From assembly GCF_023558375.1 (NCBI RefSeq), contig NZ_CP083761.1, positions 186,001 to 250,000 on the forward strand: a DNA stretch of 64,000 nt, written 5' to 3'. The stretch is from Chroococcidiopsis sp. CCMEE 29 (GTDB taxonomy: Bacteria; Cyanobacteriota; Cyanobacteriia; Cyanobacteriales; Chroococcidiopsidaceae). Shown here one piece after another: positions 44,757 through 54,344 of this stretch; position 1 is the stretch's first letter; every line of letters begins with the position of its first letter. The position numbers and the translations under genes are program-made. The notes under the pieces were generated by a model that worked only from the letters and a program-made list of their open reading frames with translations, had not been told where the DNA came from and did no database searches.

Positions 44757-47198
44757 CTAGCTCAGTGTTTTCGCTTCTACTTCAGCTACCATAAGCAGCG
44801 TCTTTAGTACAGAATCAGGGTTGAGACTGATTGAGTCAATACCCAGTTCAACCAAAAACTGGGCAAACTCAGGGTAATCGCTGGGAGCTTGACCGCAGAT
44901 GCCAATTTTGCGACCGTTCTTTTTAGCTGTGGTGATCGCCATCTTCACCATCCGCTTCACACCCTCATTACGCTCATCAAACAAATCAGCAACCAGTGCC
45001 GAATCCCGGTCTAAACCCAATGTCAGCTGAGTTAAGTCATTTGAACCGATGGAAAACCCATCAAATACTTTACTAAACTCCTCAGCCATTATCACATTGT
45101 TGGGCAACTCACACATCACATAGACTTCTAGACCGTTCTTGCCTCGCTCCAAACCGTGTTTCGCCATTTCCGCCAACACCCGACGACCTTCTTCCGGTGT
45201 TCGACAGAACGGAATCATCGGGATTACATTTGTTAAACCCATTTCTTCCCGCACCTGTTTCAGCGCCTGACACTCCAAGGCATAAGCACTACGGTAGCGT
45301 CGATCGTAGTAGCGAGCAGCACCCCGCCATCCCAGCATGGGGTTTTCTTCCTTCGGTTCAAATTGTTTCCCACCTAAGAGATTGGCATATTCATTCGTTT
45401 TGAAGTCACTCATCCGCACCACTACCGGATTGGGGTAGAAGGCAGCAGCGAGCGTACCCACCCCTTGAGCTAGCTTCTCCACAAAGTACCGTGGCTTGTC
45501 TTCATAAAGCGCCGTTAGTTCCTCAATTTTTGCTTTAACGGATTCATCCTCCAATTCGTCATAGTGAAGCAGCGCTAGAGGATGTACCTGGATTTGATTA
45601 GCAATAATAAACTCTAACCGAGTCAAACCTACGCCATCATTGGGAATGGCAGCAAGACTGAACGCTTCAGACGGATTGCCTACATTCATCAAGATTTTGG
45701 TACGGGTGCGGGGCAGGTTTTCCAGCGCTACCTCTTTCACCGCAAACGGCAGCAGTCCCTGATAAACTCGTCCCTCTTCCCCTTCAGCACAAGAAATCGT
45801 CACTTCTTGACCGGATTTCAACACAGTTGTGGCATTGCCGCAGCCGACAATGGCTGGGATACCCATCTCACGAGCAATAATCGCGGCGTGGCAGGTGCGT
45901 CCGCCTTGATTAGTGACGATCGCACTCGCTTTTTTCAAAATTGGTTCCCAATCCGGATCAGTCTTATCCGTTACCAAGACTTCTCCATCGCGGAAATGGT
46001 CGATTTTATTCACATCTATAATGACTGTGGCTTTCCCCTGACCGATGGAAGCGCCGACACTACGCCCTGTTATGAGCACCTCACCCTGATCCTGAAGGTG
46101 GTAGCTACGCAGGACATTCTTGCTCCGCTGGGATTGTACCGTTTCCGGACGGGCTTGGACGATAAATAGTTCGCCGGTGATGCCATCCTTCGCCCACTCG
46201 ATGTCCATTGGTGTATCTGTGCTGCGCACCTGAGAATAGTGTTCCTCAATTAAGCAAGCCCAGTGTGCTAGTTGGAGAATTTCTTCATCTTGGAGGACAA
46301 ATTTTTCCCGTTCACTCGGCAGTACGGGGACATTTTTGGTGAATTTAGAGCCACCAATGTCATAGATCATTTTGAACTCTTTCGTCCCCAGTCTTTTTGC
46401 CAAAATCGGACGAAATCCTTGTTGTAAGGTTGGTTTAAAAACATAGTATTCATCAGGGTTGATGGCTCCTTGGACAATGTTTTCCCCCAAACCATAAGCG
46501 GCTGTAACTAAGGCGGCATTTTTGAAGCCAGTTTCGGTGTCAATGGAGAACATCACCCCCGAGGATGCCAGATCGGAGCGCACCATTTTTTGCACTCCAA
46601 CCGAAAGAGCAACACTGAAGTGGTCGAATCCCCGACTTTGGCGGTAGGAAATGGCACGATCGGTAAACAAGGAGGCAAAACAGCGATGACAGGCTGCCAA
46701 AACTGCTTCGATGCCGTTAATGTTGAGGTAGGTTTCCTGCTGACCCGCAAAACTGGCATCCGGGAGGTCTTCAGCGGTAGCACTGGAGCGGACAGCTACA
46801 TCTGTATCGGCACCGTAAGTTTCACACAGTTTATCGTAAGCGGTGGCGATCGCTTCTTTTAATTCGTCTGGGAATGGCGTGTTTAGCAGCAGTGACCGAG
46901 CTTGCTTGCCTCGTTGCCGTAAGTTGTTAACATCCTCTATATCGAGGTCAGAAAACAGCGATCGCAGTTTCTCTTCTAACCCAGCCGCCTGAATGAAGTA
47001 ACGATAGGCATAAGCTGTGGTCGCAAACCCGTTGGGAACATTGACTCCACGCGGAGCTAGCTGTTGGATCATTTCTCCGAGTGAAGCATTCTTGCCACCC
47101 ACCAGAGAGATATCGTCGATCCCAACTTCATTCAACCAAAGAACGAGCGATCGCTCTTTGGCGGACTGGAAAGACTGTTCTTTAGCCGCTGTAACCAT
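44757..47198 (-). CDS. ppsA: phosphoenolpyruvate synthase
   Basis: Converts pyruvate, ATP and water to PEP, AMP and phosphate. The 813-residue protein has the N-terminal ATP-grasp domain (VGGKNASLGEMIQQLAPRGV, VAVRSSATAEDLPDASFAGQ), the swivelling phosphohistidine domain GGRTCHAAIIAREMGIPAIV with the catalytic His near residue 425, and the PEP-binding barrel ending MCELPNNVIMAEEF, FSIGSNDLTQLTLGLDRDS and GICGQAPSDYPEF with the catalytic Cys. Length and order are typical. It lies 15 bases downstream of nothing but the PMT-type gene start, so the two may share a transcript. Confidence 0.97.
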   Translation of the reverse strand: MVTAAKEQSFQSAKERSLVLWLNEVGIDDISLVGGKNASLGEMIQQLAPRGVNVPNGFATTAYAYRYFIQAAGLEEKLRSLFSDLDIEDVNNLRQRGKQARSLLLNTPFPDELKEAIATAYDKLCETYGADTDVAVRSSATAEDLPDASFAGQQETYLNINGIEAVLAACHRCFASLFTDRAISYRQSRGFDHFSVALSVGVQKMVRSDLASSGVMFSIDTETGFKNAALVTAAYGLGENIVQGAINPDEYYVFKPTLQQGFRPILAKRLGTKEFKMIYDIGGSKFTKNVPVLPSEREKFVLQDEEILQLAHWACLIEEHYSQVRSTDTPMDIEWAKDGITGELFIVQARPETVQSQRSKNVLRSYHLQDQGEVLITGRSVGASIGQGKATVIIDVNKIDHFRDGEVLVTDKTDPDWEPILKKASAIVTNQGGRTCHAAIIAREMGIPAIVGCGNATTVLKSGQEVTISCAEGEEGRVYQGLLPFAVKEVALENLPRTRTKILMNVGNPSEAFSLAAIPNDGVGLTRLEFIIANQIQVHPLALLHYDELEDESVKAKIEELTALYEDKPRYFVEKLAQGVGTLAAAFYPNPVVVRMSDFKTNEYANLLGGKQFEPKEENPMLGWRGAARYYDRRYRSAYALECQALKQVREEMGLTNVIPMIPFCRTPEEGRRVLAEMAKHGLERGKNGLEVYVMCELPNNVIMAEEFSKVFDGFSIGSNDLTQLTLGLDRDSALVADLFDERNEGVKRMVKMAITTAKKNGRKIGICGQAPSDYPEFAQFLVELGIDSISLNPDSVLKTLLMVAEVEAKTLS

Positions 47199-47366
47199 AA
47201 ATATTTCTCCTATCTTGGTTTCAGTGTAGCCACGAGCAACCCCTGGTTGGGTTCCAGCACTTTGTCATTTTTTTAGTAATTTCTTTGAGTAGGGGTGGGT
47301 TTAAAGACCTATTTGTAGGAACACAAATAATTCAGAACAACCCGCCCCTACGACCCCTGACCCCTT

Positions 47367-48365
47367 CTAAACGTAGCTAGCCAAATCCACCAGACGATTC
47401 GTATAGCCCCACTCGTTGTCATAATATGCCAGCACTTTGACGAAGTTTTGGCCAAGAACATTCGTTGAGGGTAGATTCACAACTGCTGAGTGACCATCGC
47501 CTATACAGTCTGAGGACACTAAGGGTACCTCACTCACCTTAAGAATTCCGCTCATACCATTCGTAGCGTAATGGCGAAAAGCTTCATTTACCTCATCAAC
47601 TGTGACCGATTTTTCTAACACTGCACTTAAGTCTGTCACTGAGCCAGTAGCAGTGGGGACACGCAAAGCCATACCATCAAGCCGCCCTTTCAGTTCAGGC
47701 AAGACCAATGCTACAGCAGTAGCGGCTCCTGTAGTTGTGGGGACGATATTCTGCGCTGCACCACGACCCCGCGCCCACTCTTCAGGATGTCCCATGTCTA
47801 CCAAACGCTGATCGGCTGTGTAGGCGTGGACTGTAGTCATCAGTGCTTTCTCAATGCCAAACTCGTCATGTAGAATTTTGGCGATCGGTGTTAGGCAGTT
47901 GGTTGTACAAGAAGCAGCAGAAATTACGTTGTCTCGATCGCGATCGTAAGTTTCATGATTAACGCCATACACAAAAGTTGGCACCGAGGAACCTTTGGCT
48001 GGCGCACTGATAATTACTTTTTTGGCTCCCGCTTGTAGGTGCATTCCAGCTTTTTCGACAGTGCGAAATATTCCGGTAGACTCGATAACGACATCAATTC
48101 CCATTGACTTCCAGGCAAGGGCAGCTGGATCTCTTTCAGCTAACAAGTCAATTCGCTGGTCACCAATAATCAGACCTTTTTCGTCGTAGCCTACTTCAGC
48201 AGGAAAGCGCCGATATACAGAGTCGTATTGCAGTAGGTATGCGGCTACATCCGGTTTCAAGGCAATGTCGTTGATGGCTACGACTTCTAACTCTGGCTTG
48301 GAATGGGCGATGCGTAAGAAAGCGCGTCCGATCCGTCCAAATCCGTTGATGGCTACTCTTTTCAT
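47367..48365 (-). CDS. gap: type I glyceraldehyde-3-phosphate dehydrogenase, atypical isoform
   Basis: The 332-residue protein has the Rossmann start RVAINGFGRIGRAFLRIAHS, the catalytic SAASCTTNCLTPIAKIL and TTVHAYTADQRLVDMGH, GRGAAQNIVPTTTGAATAVA, and the end YYDNEWGYTNRLVDLA. The segment MALRVPTATGSVTDLSAVLE differs from the PTPNVSVVDL of plant/cyanobacterial Gap1 and Gap2, and INDIALKPDVAAYLLQYDSV also differs from Gap2. So I would not call it the Calvin-cycle NADPH enzyme. It may serve gluconeogenesis or glycolysis with the nearby ppsA, or be a third isoform. Coenzyme preference cannot be read safely. Confidence 0.9.
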   Translation of the reverse strand: MKRVAINGFGRIGRAFLRIAHSKPELEVVAINDIALKPDVAAYLLQYDSVYRRFPAEVGYDEKGLIIGDQRIDLLAERDPAALAWKSMGIDVVIESTGIFRTVEKAGMHLQAGAKKVIISAPAKGSSVPTFVYGVNHETYDRDRDNVISAASCTTNCLTPIAKILHDEFGIEKALMTTVHAYTADQRLVDMGHPEEWARGRGAAQNIVPTTTGAATAVALVLPELKGRLDGMALRVPTATGSVTDLSAVLEKSVTVDEVNEAFRHYATNGMSGILKVSEVPLVSSDCIGDGHSAVVNLPSTNVLGQNFVKVLAYYDNEWGYTNRLVDLASYV

Positions 48366-48821
48366 ATTTGCCTCTTTGATTTCAGCGATTAGTGATTAGC
48401 TAACTGCTAACAGTTAAGAGTTAACTATGCCGTAATCTAGGACACGGCTAGGTCAGGTTTAAGCTTTTAAACATCTAATTTGCCTGTTAGGGCAGAGCAG
48501 GGGGAGAAGAATTAATTGCTCCAGTTCAGAAATCTGCAAGTTCAATGTGCAATAGCTTAATTCAGTGTCTAGATATCTCTGTTGAGAACATCGGACGCTT
48601 CAAGAACGCTTCAAGAACGCTTCAAGAACGCCTGCTTTGATAGTTTGGTGTCATCGACCCAATTAAGAGAAGCTTCTATGACAAACGATGAAGTGCAAAC
48701 CCGTTTACGTTTAAAGGTGCTTTCCCCTGCCTCCCCTAACAGAAGTTAAGCAACAGGGCTTCCAGGGGTATAGAGGGTCATATAGATATACCAAGTTTAG
48801 AAATTAAGAGGTGAAAGTTCG
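48366..48821. promoter_or_regulatory. upstream region of the biosynthetic cluster
   Basis: A 456-base spacer. It holds the three 11-bp direct repeats (48596-48628), a possible -10 GATAGT at 48639-48644, and a short frame at 48678-48749 that may be a leader peptide or relic (MTNDEVQTRLRLKVL). An AGAGG-like sequence lies close to the methyltransferase start. Confidence 0.45.
48596..48628 (+). repeat. three perfect 11-bp direct repeats (putative SARP-type operator)
   Basis: CGCTTCAAGAA occurs three times head to tail with no spacing, and a fourth unit starts (CGCCTG). A period of 11 bases equals one helical turn, so all units face the same side of the DNA, as in operators of SARP-family activators. 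A weak -10 (GATAGT) begins ten bases after the last unit and no -35 is needed in such promoters. A gene for a SARP-domain protein lies 8.5 kb downstream. The functional reading is inference. Confidence 0.5.
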
Positions 48822-49874
48822 ATGAATGAAGCAAAGCTTAAAACATTCGTGGAGCAGATGGTCACCGATATGGCTGCTGCTATGTCAGGCGTGATGACTA
48901 ACATTGGACACAAACTCGGTTTTTACAAGGCGATGGCGGGTGCAGGTCCTCTAACACCTGCCCAGTTAGCGCAAAAAACCAATACTCACGAACGCTATGT
49001 GCTGGAATGGTTGAATAATCAAGCTGCTGGAGGCTACGTCACCTACGACCCCAGCAGTGGCACCTACGAGTTACCGGATGAACAGGCAATGGTACTAGCT
49101 AACCTAGACAGTCCGGTATTTATGGCTCCCGGTGTCGACACCATCTCTTCTGTGTGGTTGGACGAGGATAAAGTTATCGATGCCTTCCGAACTGGTAAGG
49201 GCATCGGCTGGCACGAACATCATCACCGACTGTTCTGTGGTACTGAAGCCTTTTTCCGCACGGGCTATCGATTTCACTTGACAACTGAATGGATTCCTGC
49301 TCTCGAAGGAGTCGAAGCAAAGTTGAAGGCAGGAGCGAAAGTGGCTGATGTAGGCTGCGGTCACGGTGCCTCCACTATTGTCATGGCTCAGGCTTATCCA
49401 AACTCCACCTTTTTCGGCTTCGACTATCACGATGAGTCAATTGAAACGGCTCGTCAACGAGCCAAGGAAGCCGGAGTTGCTGATCGAGTTAAATTTGAGG
49501 TTGCCGCTGCCAAGAATTTTCCTGGCTCTGGCTACGATTTGGTTTGCTTCATGGATTGTCTCCACGATATGGGAGATCCGGTGGGGGCTGCCAAACATAC
49601 TCGGCAAGTGCTGGCGCAAGATGGGACAGTGTTGCTCGTAGAACCGTTCGCTGGCAGGAACATTGAGGACAACCTCAATCCTGTGGGTCGGCTGTTTTAT
49701 GCTGCTTCAACGGCAGTCTGCACGCCCTGCTCGCTGTCCCAAGAAGTAGGACTCGGACTCGGAGCGCAAGCGGGCGAACGCAGGCTCTCTGAAGTTATGG
49801 CTGAGGCTGGGTTTACGCGCTTCCGCCGCGCCACGCAGACTCCGTTCAATCTCGTCTTAGAGGCGCGACCTTAA
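48822..49874 (+). CDS. class I SAM-dependent methyltransferase with N-terminal winged helix
   Basis: The 350-residue protein begins with a dimerisation/winged-helix part (GFYKAMAGAGPLTPAQLAQK, YVLEWLNNQAAGGYVTYDPS). Its Rossmann-like methyltransferase domain starts at about 165 with KVADVGCGHGASTIVMAQAY, the SAM motif, followed by FFGFDYHDESIETARQRAKE and DLVCFMDCLHDMGDPVGAAK. The layout resembles O-methyltransferases of natural-product pathways and the Rv2258c-type family. It is the first gene of the seven-gene plus-strand cluster and follows the 11-bp repeats. Confidence 0.88.
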   Translation: MNEAKLKTFVEQMVTDMAAAMSGVMTNIGHKLGFYKAMAGAGPLTPAQLAQKTNTHERYVLEWLNNQAAGGYVTYDPSSGTYELPDEQAMVLANLDSPVFMAPGVDTISSVWLDEDKVIDAFRTGKGIGWHEHHHRLFCGTEAFFRTGYRFHLTTEWIPALEGVEAKLKAGAKVADVGCGHGASTIVMAQAYPNSTFFGFDYHDESIETARQRAKEAGVADRVKFEVAAAKNFPGSGYDLVCFMDCLHDMGDPVGAAKHTRQVLAQDGTVLLVEPFAGRNIEDNLNPVGRLFYAASTAVCTPCSLSQEVGLGLGAQAGERRLSEVMAEAGFTRFRRATQTPFNLVLEARP

Positions 49875-49970
49875 ATCTGGAAGGTGCTGGCGATCGCGCC
49901 GATAAAACCTGTCGCTGGTGGAGTCAGCGTGCAGATTGCAGATTAATGAACGTAAAAAGGCAAGGTAAAT

Positions 49971-51251
49971 ATGGATACACTTTTGTATCCTCCCGGTCTT
50001 AAGACTGCTTTAGATTTCCCGCTGGTGGAGGCATTGTTTGGCAGGCGAGCTCGTCGTTTCTCTCTCGGTGCCTCGATTCCTGATGGACCCCTAGCGTTCA
50101 CATCGCGCCACGATCCGTTACCACTCACCGAGCTAGAGCAGATGATGGTGTTAACAGCAGCCGCTGGCAACACAGGGTGGCATCACATGATTACGCGCCA
50201 CGCCAGATATGCCCCTCACTTGTCGAACTACTCTGCCGCTGCTGGAGGGCGCACCTTTCCTTCAGCTGCAGGTTTCCATACCAGCGAAATCTTTTTCACC
50301 AACGACGATGGAGTTTATTTCTTTGCAACTCGCGATGCAGGCGCTCTGGTTGAGCGGAAAGCAGATAAGGGTTTAGATCTGAATGCTCTGTTAGAAGCCC
50401 ATCACACCCGAATTCGCAAGCTAGCTGATGGTCGTCTGTACATCCCAGCGGCTGAACCCTACATGGAAGGACATAACACCTGGTGCGTCAATCGTCCTGG
50501 GAGCTTACTAATCATTCCTGTCGGCGACATCGCTCAGCACATGATCGCCAACCTGTGCTTCCTGGTGCAGAATGGCTACTGCATTTATGACGACGTAAAC
50601 CGGGAACAGATCCCAGGGTTGGAGCGCTTCCGGCAGCTTGTGAATGTGGACGAACCCTTCCCGATGACCTATATTGACCAGTATGCCCTCACGGAATGCA
50701 CTGCTGAACTTTCAACCTGTTGCTACGCCGGTATGCTGATGCTCCAAGCGATGGGATTAGGTGGCTGGATGTTTGATGGTATCGATCGCCACGTGGTGCT
50801 GGGTGCTAGTGGAGAGCCGAATGTACCAGGGTTAGGTTTCCGCTACGACACTGACGATCGCTGGGCGCTTCCCAACCCGACGGGCTTAGCGGGTGTGTTC
50901 GAGGCATTTTGTCCACCCCACTATCCCGATATGCGTGCCGCCGTCGAAGCCTTTGCCAAGCGGAAGTTTGGAGCAGGAGGACCATTTCATCCAGACACCC
51001 CCGGACCCTGGAAAGAGAGTGCTAAGGTGCGCGGAAGCGCTGAGGTTCACAGCGAAGAGTTCAAGGAATGCGTTGCCCTGATGGCGCAATATATCTGCGA
51101 TCGCTTCGGCAAATTCCCCGGTACGGTACCGAGCGTATTTATTCTCACCTATCTCCAAGCCCATCACTTAGATCTAGAGTTCTACGACCATCACTTCCAG
51201 CCAGAAGCCTACCTGGAGACTCATACTCAGCATATGGCGAATTGGCATTAA
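49971..51251 (+). CDS. uncharacterised protein, possibly nitroreductase-fold
   Basis: I do not firmly recognise this 426-residue protein. The N-terminal LVEALFGRRARRFSLGASIP and PLPLTELEQMMVLTAAAGNT resemble the arginine-rich FMN site and first helix of nitroreductases, and AMGLGGWMFDGIDRHVVLGA resembles their C-terminal glycine loop. The size is about double that of a simple nitroreductase, so it may be an internal fusion or a distinct family. Aromatic and His-rich stretches (TEFYDHHF-like LEFYDHHFQPEAYLETHTQH) close the protein. It has no signal peptide. It lies between the methyltransferase and the flavin oxidase in a likely operon. Confidence 0.6.
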   Translation: MDTLLYPPGLKTALDFPLVEALFGRRARRFSLGASIPDGPLAFTSRHDPLPLTELEQMMVLTAAAGNTGWHHMITRHARYAPHLSNYSAAAGGRTFPSAAGFHTSEIFFTNDDGVYFFATRDAGALVERKADKGLDLNALLEAHHTRIRKLADGRLYIPAAEPYMEGHNTWCVNRPGSLLIIPVGDIAQHMIANLCFLVQNGYCIYDDVNREQIPGLERFRQLVNVDEPFPMTYIDQYALTECTAELSTCCYAGMLMLQAMGLGGWMFDGIDRHVVLGASGEPNVPGLGFRYDTDDRWALPNPTGLAGVFEAFCPPHYPDMRAAVEAFAKRKFGAGGPFHPDTPGPWKESAKVRGSAEVHSEEFKECVALMAQYICDRFGKFPGTVPSVFILTYLQAHHLDLEFYDHHFQPEAYLETHTQHMANWH

Positions 51252-51294
51252 CGAAATTTAGAGAGGTTACTGCTCAAGCAAAAGGGGGAGCAAT

Positions 51295-52743
51295 ATGGTA
51301 AACCCATCTGTTACTACCACTACAGGTGAAGAAACCGTCCTTGAGGAAGCAGTAGTGGAGGCATTGAAGTCAAGCCTGCGCGGTGAGTTGCTGCGTCCTG
51401 GTGATGCAGGCTATGACGACGCTCGCCCAGTCTGGAACGGCATGATTGATCGCTACCCAGCACTCATCGCCCGTTGCACTGGCGAGTCGGATGTCATCAC
51501 TACTGTCAACTTTGCCCGCACTCACAATCTGCTGGTAGCCGTGCGCGGCGGTGGTCACAACGTTGCTGGCAACGCCACGTGCGATCGCGGTCTGGTCATT
51601 GACTTATCACTAATGAAGAGTGTCCGCGTAGATCCCAAAGCTCGTGTAGCTCGTGTCCAGGGAGGTGCTACTTGGGGCGACGTTGACCGGGAGACCCAAA
51701 GCTTCAACTTGGCGACTCCCGGCGGTCTGGTTTCGGAAACAGGAATTGCTGGATTAACCCTGGGTGGAGGCTTCGGCTGGCTGCGTGGTAAGTACGGTCT
51801 AAGCTGCGATAATCTCATCTCAGTAGATGTCGTCACGGCAGACGGTCAACTCCTGAAGGCGAGCGAGACGGAGAACAGCGATCTTTTCTGGGCTATTCGC
51901 GGTGGCGGCGGCAACTTCGGCATCGTCACCTCGTTTGAGTACCGCCTCCATCCTGTCGGTCCAGAAGTCATGTTTGTGTTTGTCTTTCATCACGGCGACA
52001 AGACGAGGGATGCATTGCGCTTTTACCGGGAATACTGTGCCACGGCTGTCGATGAGGTTACTTCCCTGGCCGTCTGCGGCATCATCCCCAGCAAGGAGCC
52101 ATTTCCTGAGGAAATTTATGGCATGCCCTTTGTCCTGTTTGCTGCTTGCTATGCCGGTGCCGTTGAGGAAGGCAAGCAAGTCCTGCAACCCTTACGGGAT
52201 TTCAGCGAACCCCTCATCGACTTCAGCGGAGCTATGCCTTATCTACAAGTGCAAACTATCTTTGATGAAGACTACCCGGCTCACAAGTTGCGCTACTACT
52301 GGAAAGCACTCAACTTGAAGGAAATGAGTGACGAAGCGATCGCCCGCATCGTCGAGCATGCTAGAAGCCAGGTATCACCACTAGCCACCACAGATATCTG
52401 GCAGATTAGCGGAGCCGTTCGCCAAATTGGTGAAGCGGAAACTGCTTTCAGCGGTCGTCAAGCTGCCTTCATGTTCAATGTCGAGGCAAACTGGATAGAC
52501 CCGCAAGAGGATGAGGCGAATATTACTTGGGTGCGCCAATTCGTCGATGCCATGCAGGAGTTCTCTGACGGTAGCCGCTACTTCAATTTCCCCGGATTCC
52601 TGGAGGAAGGTGATGCGGCGGTGCAAGCAACGTTTGGAGCCAAATATGAACGTCTGGTTGCCCTGAAAAACAAATACGATCCGACCAACTTGTTCCGCTT
52701 GAACCAGAACATCAAGCCAACCGGGGCTGTGTCCTATAGTTGA
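51295..52743 (+). CDS. FAD-dependent oxidoreductase, berberine-bridge-enzyme (BBE) type
   Basis: The 482-residue protein has the VAO/PCMH FAD domain VAVRGGGHNVAGNATCDRGL, whose His in GGGH is the usual 8-alpha attachment point. LVSETGIAGLTLGGGFGWLR and GKYGLSCDNLISVDVVTADG carry the cysteine that in BBE proteins gives a second flavin bond. The C-terminal BBE motif NKYDPTNLFRLNQNIKP is present. Such enzymes oxidise alcohols, sugars or cyclise natural products. It is 43 bases after the previous gene. Confidence 0.92.
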   Translation: MVNPSVTTTTGEETVLEEAVVEALKSSLRGELLRPGDAGYDDARPVWNGMIDRYPALIARCTGESDVITTVNFARTHNLLVAVRGGGHNVAGNATCDRGLVIDLSLMKSVRVDPKARVARVQGGATWGDVDRETQSFNLATPGGLVSETGIAGLTLGGGFGWLRGKYGLSCDNLISVDVVTADGQLLKASETENSDLFWAIRGGGGNFGIVTSFEYRLHPVGPEVMFVFVFHHGDKTRDALRFYREYCATAVDEVTSLAVCGIIPSKEPFPEEIYGMPFVLFAACYAGAVEEGKQVLQPLRDFSEPLIDFSGAMPYLQVQTIFDEDYPAHKLRYYWKALNLKEMSDEAIARIVEHARSQVSPLATTDIWQISGAVRQIGEAETAFSGRQAAFMFNVEANWIDPQEDEANITWVRQFVDAMQEFSDGSRYFNFPGFLEEGDAAVQATFGAKYERLVALKNKYDPTNLFRLNQNIKPTGAVSYS

Positions 52744-52826
52744 CACAAAATTTGGAGGTACCTTATGCAACTAGAAGCACCTTTTCGAGCAGCTACAATT
52801 AGTGACTGCTACAAAGAGGAGTTTAA

Positions 52827-53762
52827 ATGGCAAGATACAAATTTTACACTGCGGATGTGTTTACTAATGTTATTTTCGGCGGTAACCAACTGGCAGTGTT
52901 TCCAGATGGACGAGGAATTCCTGACAGCCTGATGCAGAAAATAGCTAGGGAATTTAACTTATCGGAGACAGCGTTCGTGTTTCCGCCCAAAGAACCTCGC
53001 CATACCAAGCAACTAAGAATTTTCACACCTGCTACTGAACTGCCTTTCGCCGGACACCCGACCGTTGGTACAGCTTACGTTTTGGCTACCATTGGTGAGA
53101 TTCTGCTGGAAGAGGAAACTACGAAAGTTGTATTTGAGGAGGGAGTTGGTCCGGTCGGTGTCGCGATCCATTCACAAAATGGCAAGCCTGTATCAGCATA
53201 TCTCACGGCTGCTCAACTGCCGCAATCTGGTCCGAATCCTCCTGAACCATCGACCCTTGCCGCAATCCTCTGTTTGAATGAAGACGATCTTCTCGTTGGG
53301 GAGTGGAGTTCAGCTGCTGTTTCGTGTGGGGTTCCCTTCCTGTTTGTCCCAGTGCGCGATCGCGATGCGCTGCGTCGGGCATCCGTAAATCGGGAACATT
53401 GGAACAGCCACCTGAAATCGTTCTGGGCTCCCCATCTGTACGTGTTCTGCTTCGAGCCCGAACGTCAAGGCTCGGATTTACGGGCGCGAATGTTTGCGCC
53501 AGCGATGGGTATTGAGGAAGATCCTGCTACAGGTGCAGCTGCATCTGCCCTGGCTGGGTATCTTGGCGTTCGCAACTCCATCTCTAGCGGTGTACTTCAG
53601 TGGACGGTGGAGCAGGGCTTTGAAATGGGTCGTCCCAGCATCCTAGATGTGCAAGCGGAGAAGGTAGATGGGCAAATAGTAGCGGTACGGGTTGGCGGTC
53701 AATCGGTCATGGTGAGTGAAGGAGCGATTGAGATCCCAGAAGGATTGCTGAAAAATGATTGA
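52827..53762 (+). CDS. PhzF family isomerase-like protein
   Basis: The 311-residue protein has the two similar halves of the DapF/PhzF fold. It starts [20 protein letters not shown], then [20 protein letters not shown] with the catalytic glutamate in [25 protein letters not shown] and, in the second half, [20 protein letters not shown]. PhzF makes the phenazine precursor by isomerising DHHA, but most relatives act on other compounds. It follows the oxidase by 83 bases (which hold a short frame MQLEAPFRAATISDCYKEE of unclear meaning) and overlaps the next gene by eight bases. Confidence 0.92.
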   Translation: MARYKFYTADVFTNVIFGGNQLAVFPDGRGIPDSLMQKIAREFNLSETAFVFPPKEPRHTKQLRIFTPATELPFAGHPTVGTAYVLATIGEILLEEETTKVVFEEGVGPVGVAIHSQNGKPVSAYLTAAQLPQSGPNPPEPSTLAAILCLNEDDLLVGEWSSAAVSCGVPFLFVPVRDRDALRRASVNREHWNSHLKSFWAPHLYVFCFEPERQGSDLRARMFAPAMGIEEDPATGAAASALAGYLGVRNSISSGVLQWTVEQGFEMGRPSILDVQAEKVDGQIVAVRVGGQSVMVSEGAIEIPEGLLKND

Positions 53763-54327
53763 GCGACAATTTGCTCAGTTGATGGAATGTATGGATGAAC
53801 CAATTCGAATCACAACGCAACGATTAGAGGCGATCGCCCTCTATCCCGAACTGGCACGAGCCGCCGTTGTAGACCGAGACAAGCTATCTCGGATGCTAAA
53901 TGCCAAAGTGCCGGATGAATTTCCGCCTGAGAGCATGGCAGACGTAATGGAGTACTTTGCTCAACGCTTGGAAGCAGACCCAAATTTGGTCGGTTGGTGG
54001 GGCTGGTATCTAGTGCGGCATGAACCAGGTAGAGAACGGGTGTTGATTGGGACTGCTGGGTTTAATGGCTACCCCGACCAGGATGGCAACTTACTCATGG
54101 GATACGCGGTACTGAGTTCCTATGAGGGACAAGGTTATGCAACAGAAGCCGTTGGAGGACTGTTGAAATGGGCATTCCAGCATCCTCAAGTCATGGCTGT
54201 GACTGCTGAGACGTTTCCTGAGCACAAAGCCTCAATTCGAGTCATGGAAAAGAACAATATGGTTTTTTTGGGAGCAGGCAGTGAGGAGGGAACGGTTAAG
54301 TATGGGATTAGGCGCGTCACTACCTGA
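53755..54327 (+). CDS. GNAT acetyltransferase (RimJ/RimL type)
   Basis: The protein transfers an acetyl group from acetyl-CoA to an unknown amine. It has the recognition segment RITTQRLEAIALYPELARAA, the strand LIGTAGFNGYPDQDGNLLMG, the CoA loop LSSYEGQGYATEAVGGLLKW and the C-terminal FPEHKASIRVMEKNNMVFLG. The annotated start at 53755 overlaps the phzF-like gene by eight bases; an internal ATG at 53791 fits the domain better. It belongs to the same operon. Confidence 0.88.
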   Translation: MIERQFAQLMECMDEPIRITTQRLEAIALYPELARAAVVDRDKLSRMLNAKVPDEFPPESMADVMEYFAQRLEADPNLVGWWGWYLVRHEPGRERVLIGTAGFNGYPDQDGNLLMGYAVLSSYEGQGYATEAVGGLLKWAFQHPQVMAVTAETFPEHKASIRVMEKNNMVFLGAGSEEGTVKYGIRRVTT

Positions 54328-54344
54328 GTTTAAGAGATTGAATC

